A stretch of DNA of 64,000 nt. Source: Megamerina dolium (Eukaryota; Arthropoda; Insecta; Diptera; Megamerinidae). Made by a program: the position numbers and the translations under genes. Position 1 is the stretch's first letter, and each line of letters starts with the position of its first letter. Under the pieces are notes generated by a model, which was not told where the DNA came from, searched no databases, and was given only the letters and a program-made list of their open reading frames with translations. Of this stretch, positions 57,956 through 64,000 are shown piece by piece. The stretch covers positions 38,569,040-38,633,039 of the forward strand of contig OY978527.1 in assembly GCA_963854835.1 (NCBI GenBank). The letters run 5' to 3'.

Positions 57956-58582
57956 TAATAAGGTCAATGTAAAACTAGCTATCAAATTTCTATGTATAAG
58001 TACGTTATATATGTTCACTTACGTACTACTTATACATATTCACAGAAGTACACTTGCTCGAATACCCAAAGGAGACAATTTTGAGAACGGAAGTAGACAC
58101 ATAGAGTGTAGCAATGGCATAAGTAAATGCCGCATAAATCTTCTTAGAGTTCATTGAAACTGTGCGCATAGTTTCGTGTGTATATAAGTGAATAACATAT
58201 TATAAAAGAAGCACTCAGTGTGAGTACATCTAAGTTAGACTGCCTGTACGTATGCGAGTGAGTTAATGCATAGTGTATATATGAGATGCTCATATGACGG
58301 TAATGTGATTAATTCAATGAGGAAAAATAATAATAATAATATTAGTTGAACTAAGTAAATAGTAGTAAGCCATAGTGCGACCGGTCTTGAAATTCTAACA
58401 ATAATAGTAAAAATAACAATATACAATAACAAGATGGTGTGTACATGAGGCTCAGTCGTATAATAATGCAGTGGTATTTTTTTGATTAATTGATTAATTC
58501 ATACTAATTAATATTAAGATATTAGAGTGCCCATCTGCGATAATCTTGTCTGATCTTCTCTGAAGCTTAGCACACTAATATA
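57956..58582. other. AT-rich spacer, no gene seen
   Basis: Nothing recognised. Confidence 0.5.
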
Positions 58583-59886
58583 AAGGGTTATCCATTTCGC
58601 GGTTTCAAAAGTATAGGGCTAGAATTCGACACCTGTCAAACTGAGTTGTTAAAACAATTTCTTTCTTTTTCAGTTCAAAGTCTGACATTTGCGAAAATGG
58701 ATCGCTTAACTATCGCACAACGCATTAAAATTGTAAAAACCTACTACAAAAATGGTGATTCTGCCACAGCCACATATCGTGCTTTAAGAGGAGATTATGG
58801 TTTACATAATCGTCCAACTACGCAAGCAATTGGCAAAATTGTGAAGAAATATGAAGAGACTGGATCGGTTACAGATATTGTAAGGCCTGTGCATCATCGT
58901 TTCGCTCGTACCACCGAAAATATCGCTGCTGTAAGTGAAAGTGTTGCCGAAGACCCGAATGTGTCGATTCCTCGTCGTTCTCAGGAATTAGGACTGTCTT
59001 ACGGCACATTATGGCGTATTTTGCATTTGGATCTACACCTACATCCATATAAAATCCAGCTCACACAACAACTGAAGCCAGCTGACCATTCACAACGTCG
59101 TAGATACGTCGAATGGGTGCTTGAACAACAGGCGGTGGACGGCGATTTTTCGAACAAAATTTTCTTCAGCGACGAAGCACATTTCTCACTCGGTGGGTAT
59201 GTTAACAAACAAAATTGTCGTATTTGGAGTTCTGAGAATCCTCAAGTAATTGAAGAGAGGCCACTACATCCACAAAAAGTCACTGCTTGGTGCGCTCTTT
59301 GGTCCGGAGGTGTGATTCGACCTTACTTCTTCGAAAACGACAATGGAACGACTGTCACCGTCAATTCGGAGCGTTATGGTCATATGATAACCGACTTTTT
59401 TTGCCTGCTATTGAAGAATACGACTTAGAGAATATGTGGTTTCAACAAGACGGTGCCACATGCCACACAACTCGAGCGAATATGGCTTTATTGCAAGAGA
59501 AATTTTCTGGCCGCGTAATTTCTCGTCGTGGCGATATCAAGTGGCCACCAAGACCATGCGATTTGACACCGCTTGACTTTTTTTTGTGGGGCTACGCGAA
59601 AGACCGTGTTTATGCAGATAAACCTTTAACTCTTGAGCACCTAAAAACCAACATTCGTCACGTTATGGCTGAGATACCGCCCAATATGTGTCAAAAAGTG
59701 GTCGAAAATTACCTCAAAAGAATCGATGCTTGCAACAATTCGGGTGGTGGTCATTTAAATGATGTAGTATTTCACACATAATGTCAACGTTCAAACTTTA
59801 TAATAAAAAAGAAATATCGTGATAAAAAATATTTTATATGTGCTTTATTTACATTTACTTTTGAAACCGCAAAATGGATAACCCTT
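58583..59886 (+). mobile_element. rosa-type (DD41D) mariner, best copy B
   Basis: 1304 bp, inverted ends AAGGGTTATCCATTTCGCGG and AAGGGTTATCCATTTTGCGG, flanked by TA at 58581-58582 and 59887-59888. Retains the complete transposase region, including the part deleted in copies A and C. The rosa lineage was described from Ceratitis and other tephritid flies (from memory). Confidence 0.94.
58697..59781 (+). pseudogene. rosa transposase, one frameshift (copy B)
   Basis: Start at 58697 (MDRLTIAQRIKIVKTYYKNG); an in-frame ATG 51 bases upstream is in the untranslated region. N-terminal HTH region with HNRPTTQAIGKIVKKYEETG, linker PRRSQELGLSYGTLWRILH, then catalytic FSDEAHFSLGGYVNKQN (first D), WFQQDGATCHTT (second D), CDLTPLDFFLWGYAKDRVYADKP (third D). 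There are 41 residues between second and third D: DD41D. The only obvious lesion is a one-base loss in a T-run at about 59396-59402, after ITDFF, shifting the frame before PAIEEYDLENM. Total would be about 360 residues, a usual mariner size. Confidence 0.92.
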
Positions 59887-59888
59887 TA

Positions 59889-60840
59889 TAATACCGAAAA
59901 GTGTTATAAATTGAATATATTGAAAGAGTATGAGTATTTTCCAACGCATTAGTGTTCTTTCATATACGTCGTCGCTGCAGCAATTCACTTTTGTCATTTA
60001 AATGCTATTTTTATATGAGTGAAAACAAATAATATGAGAGATATAAAAGATAACAGCGCATTCCACCATTTAATACTACTTAATGCAGCTTTAGTTTTAT
60101 AAGTAGAAGCTATCCATATGCTCGTATATGCATTCATACACACAATATGCGTGTTTTGTGTGTTCTGTGTATTGTTGAGTTCAAATGCTCAATTCACTGT
60201 GCAATTGCACTTGTCGTGATGCCATAGTTATCATACATATATTTATAATTGTCTAGTATGAAATGGTAATGGAGTGGAGTCACATCATGTGTACATCATA
60301 TGTAACTCAGTTTCTAATGGTAGCGGTGTCTGCGATGTGATGTCCCAAGTGCCTAACCATCACCCTCGAAAAGAGCTGGAGTTATATTTATGAACTAATT
60401 ATAAACGAATGCATAATAAGTTGCATATTTCAGGGGGACATATTTGCGCTTTTTATTTTCTGTGGATTTTTACGTTCCTTGTATAAAGATTAGGTCTGAG
60501 AACACCACTAGTGAAATTTTACAGCAAATAATTTTCTAAAATATTTTCACCCTCTAGCGACCTCCTAAATGCAATTTTATTTAGACTTTCCCTTTCGTCA
60601 GAGAGCTAATGGGTTAAAATGTTCCACAAAATTATTTCCCATAAAATTTTATTATATGTACCCAAACAACATATTTCGCTACGATATTAATTATAACCAT
60701 TTTTCCCCATTTATTCTGAATTACTACTGAATTATTATTTAATTCCATTTTAGTTCACATATAAGATAATAAATTACAACTTCAAAGATATTAACAACAA
60801 ATTGCTTAAAAAATAAAGGAATAAAGTAATTGCTTAAAAC
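59889..60840. other. AT-rich stretch, no gene seen
   Basis: Nothing recognised. Confidence 0.5.
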
Positions 60841-60906
60841 TAAATAGGGCTGTCGAGAAAAGGGAAAAGGGAAAAGAAAAAGAAAAGAAAAGAAAGTGCG
60901 TGTGAA

Positions 60907-60937
<31 letters not shown>

Positions 60938-60968
60938 GAAAAGAAAAGAAATGAAAAAAAAAAATTTT
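60841..60968. repeat. GA-rich microsatellite block
   Basis: GGGAAAA and GAAAA repeats, (GA)n at 60907-60927, then GAAA repeats and poly-A. It lies at the 3' side of the minus-strand RT fragment and may include its T/C-rich 3' tail. Confidence 0.85.
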
Positions 60969-60970
60969 AA

Positions 60971-61786
60971 TTAAGGTTTGTTAGAGAAATGTAGAAGAAT
61001 TAGGTGCTTAAAGTTTGCCATAGTAACAGTATTTTTAATATGTACCGGAAGTGAATACCACAATCTAACAGCGCTAACGAAGAATAACCTACTAGAATTT
61101 TTGAAATTAAACCTACAGAATTGAAGCTTATCATACAAGTACGCTGGACTCTGCGAGTGGATAAGTCTGTATAAAAAGATGCAATTTCTAGCATCAAGAT
61201 AATTAGAAAAATCAACACCAAGAATATTTCCACTATAGGCCGAGACATGATCAAACTTTTTTAAACCGTAAATGTAACGAACAGCATTATTGAATGTTAC
61301 ACGTAATTTTTGCAAGGACCTGGAATCCAGCTTACTGTAAACAACATCAGAATATGTTAAAATAGGGATCAGCAATTGGAGAATTAATTTTCGTTTAGTT
61401 TCACATGGCACAAATGCTGCAGTCATTCTGAGGTTACGAAGAACAGAATACGACTTACTCACCACATTGTTAATATGGTGTTCACAAGAAAGGGAAGAGT
61501 TAATAATAAAACCAAGATTCCTAACCTTGCTCACAAATTCAAGTTGGGTTCCGTTAAGAAAAATTGGTGAAATAGCATGAGAGTAAGATATTTTAGAAAT
61601 TGGAAGAACATTCGATTTCAAGTAGCTCAACTGTAGCAAATTTACAGTCGCCCACTCGCCAATAGAACAAAGATCCTCATTAACTCTAAAACACAAATCC
61701 TCAACAAGACCAATAGGGCTTGACAAGTAAAGTTGAAGGTCATCAGCATATGCATGCATGTTGACATAACTGCAGACTTCATTCAT
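60971..61786 (-). CDS. Non-LTR RT fragment, intact 271-codon frame
   Basis: Starts at ATG 61786 and after a few residues shows the RT catalytic motif AYADDLQLYLS, then the thumb and tail typical of CR1/jockey-like LINEs: EWATVNLLQLSYLKSNVLPISK, RNLGFIINSSLSCEHHINNVVSKSY, LIPILTYSDVVYS, NNAVRYIYGL, ending FKHLILLHFSNKP. It is the 3' quarter of a LINE ORF2, 5'-truncated at the YADD motif, yet open to its natural stop, so fairly young or by luck unbroken. N-terminal RT motifs and endonuclease are missing; no function is expected. Exact clade uncertain. Confidence 0.8.
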   Translation of the reverse strand: MNEVCSYVNMHAYADDLQLYLSSPIGLVEDLCFRVNEDLCSIGEWATVNLLQLSYLKSNVLPISKISYSHAISPIFLNGTQLEFVSKVRNLGFIINSSLSCEHHINNVVSKSYSVLRNLRMTAAFVPCETKRKLILQLLIPILTYSDVVYSKLDSRSLQKLRVTFNNAVRYIYGLKKFDHVSAYSGNILGVDFSNYLDARNCIFLYRLIHSQSPAYLYDKLQFCRFNFKNSSRLFFVSAVRLWYSLPVHIKNTVTMANFKHLILLHFSNKP

Positions 61787-63783
61787 TTATATTATTTTGA
61801 AGCTAAAGTTGAATATGAATTCTACTGTGCATGACTCTTTTTCTATTTTGCTATTTGCAACATTAGTAGCCAATAAGACGATTAGTTATGTATTTATTAT
61901 TATTGTAGAACTCAATAGTCAATTAATTTAGATTTAAGATTAAACATTTCAAATGTATTGCTAATTTTATATCAAATGATATTTACTTAAAAATTTAAAA
62001 TTCAGACTTTATTCTGCTTATCATATGAAATGTTATAATATAAGTTCCTATATAACTCATCATATATCTTGTTAATATGTAATCCGATAAAATTAATTTG
62101 AATTTAATTATCTATTTTGTATAGAATATATAACATTTAATACACTTGAATATCTTTTCTATGAATATATGGTATGTACGTCACATATTTCATATTTGGA
62201 TTTTAATATTCCTCATGCATGGAGATGGATATGCATTATATAACATAAATATTTATATATATTATTAAAATATTATCTCTCATATATACCTAAATATATG
62301 CATATTTACATCCTTACAGTGCGGATGTAATTTTGCATCAGTAGCTCCACTAGTTCTCTTGAATTAAGTGATTAGTTCTCGCTCAACAACTCAACGCTTT
62401 TCTCAACATTTCTCATTTGAGGTATGGCGAAAATAATTTAAAAATCAATTTTACTGTGATATTAAATCTTCAATATTCAGGTATTGGTTCAACTGTCTCT
62501 CGCTGCATTACATGTAACCAGTTCCAAGGGATTTCACAATTGCATTTTCAACTCAGTCGTAATACACTGTACTTTTCAAATTTCTTTTTCAGTTCAGTTC
62601 AGTTCAGTTCAGTTCTTTTCAAATATATTTTTACTAGATTAAATTTTGATTTTGCCTTAATAACTTATGCTATAGGTACAAGGATAACCAACTCTCGCAT
62701 GAACCGCAATGATGTACATAGATCAACATATACTCCTATAACCATTGCAGTTTGTAATTGAATTTAAATTGAAAGCATTTAAAATCTATTATATGACATA
62801 TGAATAGAATGAAAAACATTCATAAAGATGCACCTTATTTGCTAAGCCAAAAACTTGTAAAGTAACTCTTCCTGCAATTATTTCTCTTACCATTATTTTG
62901 CAAAAAATTGGATTAATCGCGGAATAAAATATCTGAAATTATTTACGTACAAAAAATAACAATTTTTGGGCAGTAATTTTACAAATATTACAACCGATTT
63001 CATCGCATGCAGCTAAGGTGCACACTAATACTATGAACATGAATGAAATTGTATATGTATGCAATATATGGTACATATGTTTGTGATTTAATTTATTTAA
63101 TTGTTTAATGTATTCATATAAATTTGTAATTCTACTTATATTTCATTATCATTTTCATCATGATCATCATTGACACTATATTAGCACGTCTGACATCATC
63201 TGGCTAACATGTATCCATCATAGAATTTTCATTTAAAGCATTTTAAGCAGCTGCACGTTTAATTATTCATTATGTTCCACATCTCTTCACATATTGTTGT
63301 TTTTGTGGATGTTGTTTTGCCTTTTTTAATTATCGACAATTAAATGATGTATATCGGATTTACTGGTATTACACAGCCTTTTAAGCAATATTTATAAACA
63401 CGTGATTTAAAATACATATGGTGTATATACAAGCACGTACATATGCATGTATGTATAAATTAGAGTGGGTAACAGAGAAAAAAAAAAACGGATATGTGAA
63501 AGGATTTTTTGGAAACTTCATTTAACTTATAGACTTATATGAAAATTTGTCTTTCCGAAAAATTTGATACGCCCTAATATGCATTGTATTTACTTTTTAA
63601 TCCAACTATGATTTCCTATATATTTAATTTTAATTTGATGAGTTTTCGTGAGGGTATGTAAAGAATTTTCAATTGAAATCAAATTAATTTATTGTGTAGT
63701 ATTTGTGGTTTTTTTATTATGATAAGAAAAAAAAAATATAATAATCTTTGAGCATTAAATCCAAATTTGCGATTTTTTTTCCG
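61787..63783. other. AT-rich stretch, no gene seen
   Basis: Contains an (AGTTC)n array at about 62591-62615. A 114-codon open frame at 62417-62761 has no recognisable domain and includes that array; not called. Confidence 0.5.
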
Positions 63784-64000
63784 CAAATTTGTCAGACCAG
63801 CAATGCTTTATTCCTCTGAGTGCTGGGCGATACCGCAGAACCTACAACAAAAAGTACATGTGACTGAAATGCGAATGTTACGTTGGGCCAATGGTCCAAA
63901 AGTCCAGAATATCACAGATAAGCAGTAAGAAAATCACCTCCGTTGGTATGGTCATGTAATGAGGAGACCGGAAGATTGAGGAGAACATTGGCAATGGAAC
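63784..64000 (+). pseudogene. RT C-terminal fragment, cut by window edge
   Basis: KFVRPAMLYSSECWAIPQNLQQKVHVTEMRMLRWANG...NITDKQ, stop, then HLRWYGHVMRRPED. This is the conserved 'RPAMLYGSECW...EMRMLRW...RWYGHVLRRP' end of RTE-like insect RTs. Two in-frame stops are visible. It probably continues beyond 64000. Confidence 0.8.

Noticed and set aside
62417..62761. 114-codon plus-strand frame
   Set aside because: Includes the (AGTTC)n array and Phe/Ser-rich translation; no domain or ATG-supported context.

Overview
This is AT-rich insect nuclear DNA, most likely from a fly (Diptera), and it is essentially a graveyard of transposable elements in intergenic or intronic sequence. I found no convincing complete host gene. 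Three things point to a fly: repeats built like Drosophila DINE-1/INE-1 (GTCC/GTCT-rich block, recurring CCACGCCCAC, subterminal inverted repeats); many Tc1/mariner lineages, including the DD41D 'rosa' type known from tephritid fruit flies; and jockey-like and LOA-like non-LTR retrotransposons. A tephritid is my best guess, but that is inference.

Layout. 0-2 kb: a long DINE-1-like element (E1). 2-5.2 kb: AT-rich filler. 5.2-7.3 kb: a deleted rosa mariner beside a decayed mauritiana-type mariner, both on the minus strand. 8.7-9.8 kb: a retrotransposon reverse-transcriptase (RT) tail and a minus-strand DINE-1-like relic. 11.4-12.4 kb: a dead mellifera/cecropia-like mariner. 12.8-15.5 kb: a recent 5'-truncated LOA-like element (copy 1) with an 11-bp target-site duplication and an open 877-codon frame. 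16.2-17.1 kb: a LINE RNase H relic. 18.9-19.6 kb: a MITE at TTAA. 20.3-21.0 kb: LINE tail relics. 22.3-23.4 kb: a decayed irritans-like mariner. 25.8-27.3 kb: DINE-1-like E2. 29.4-31.5 kb: a jockey fragment split by an irritans-like mariner. 32.9-33.4 kb: a foldback MITE with about 175-bp arms. 34.2 kb: a tRNA-derived SINE. 35.5-36.6 kb: a deleted rosa copy. 36.7-38.2 kb: DINE-1-like E3. 38.8-41.05 kb: LINE relics. 41.4-43.1 kb: a nearly intact Tc1 element. 43.4 kb: a hAT-like MITE. 46.0-48.1 kb: a longer jockey copy. 49.2 kb: a second SINE. 49.4-55.1 kb: a near-full-length but dead LOA-like element (copy 2). 57 kb: a relic of a rosa-related transposase. 58.6-59.9 kb: the best rosa copy. 61-61.8 kb: an RT fragment. 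63.8-64 kb: the start of another RT tail, cut by the window edge.

The elements interact as substrates and copies. Jockey, LOA and SINE families each occur at least twice, so inactivating changes can be ordered in time. Two rosa copies share one 140-bp deletion that removes the third catalytic aspartate, so a defective form was mobilised in trans. A mariner sits at a TA inside a jockey 3' end. DINE-1-like copies differ in the number of ~297-bp internal units. The only hint of host coding sequence is an open exon-like stretch near 57.7-57.93 kb that ends at a consensus splice donor.
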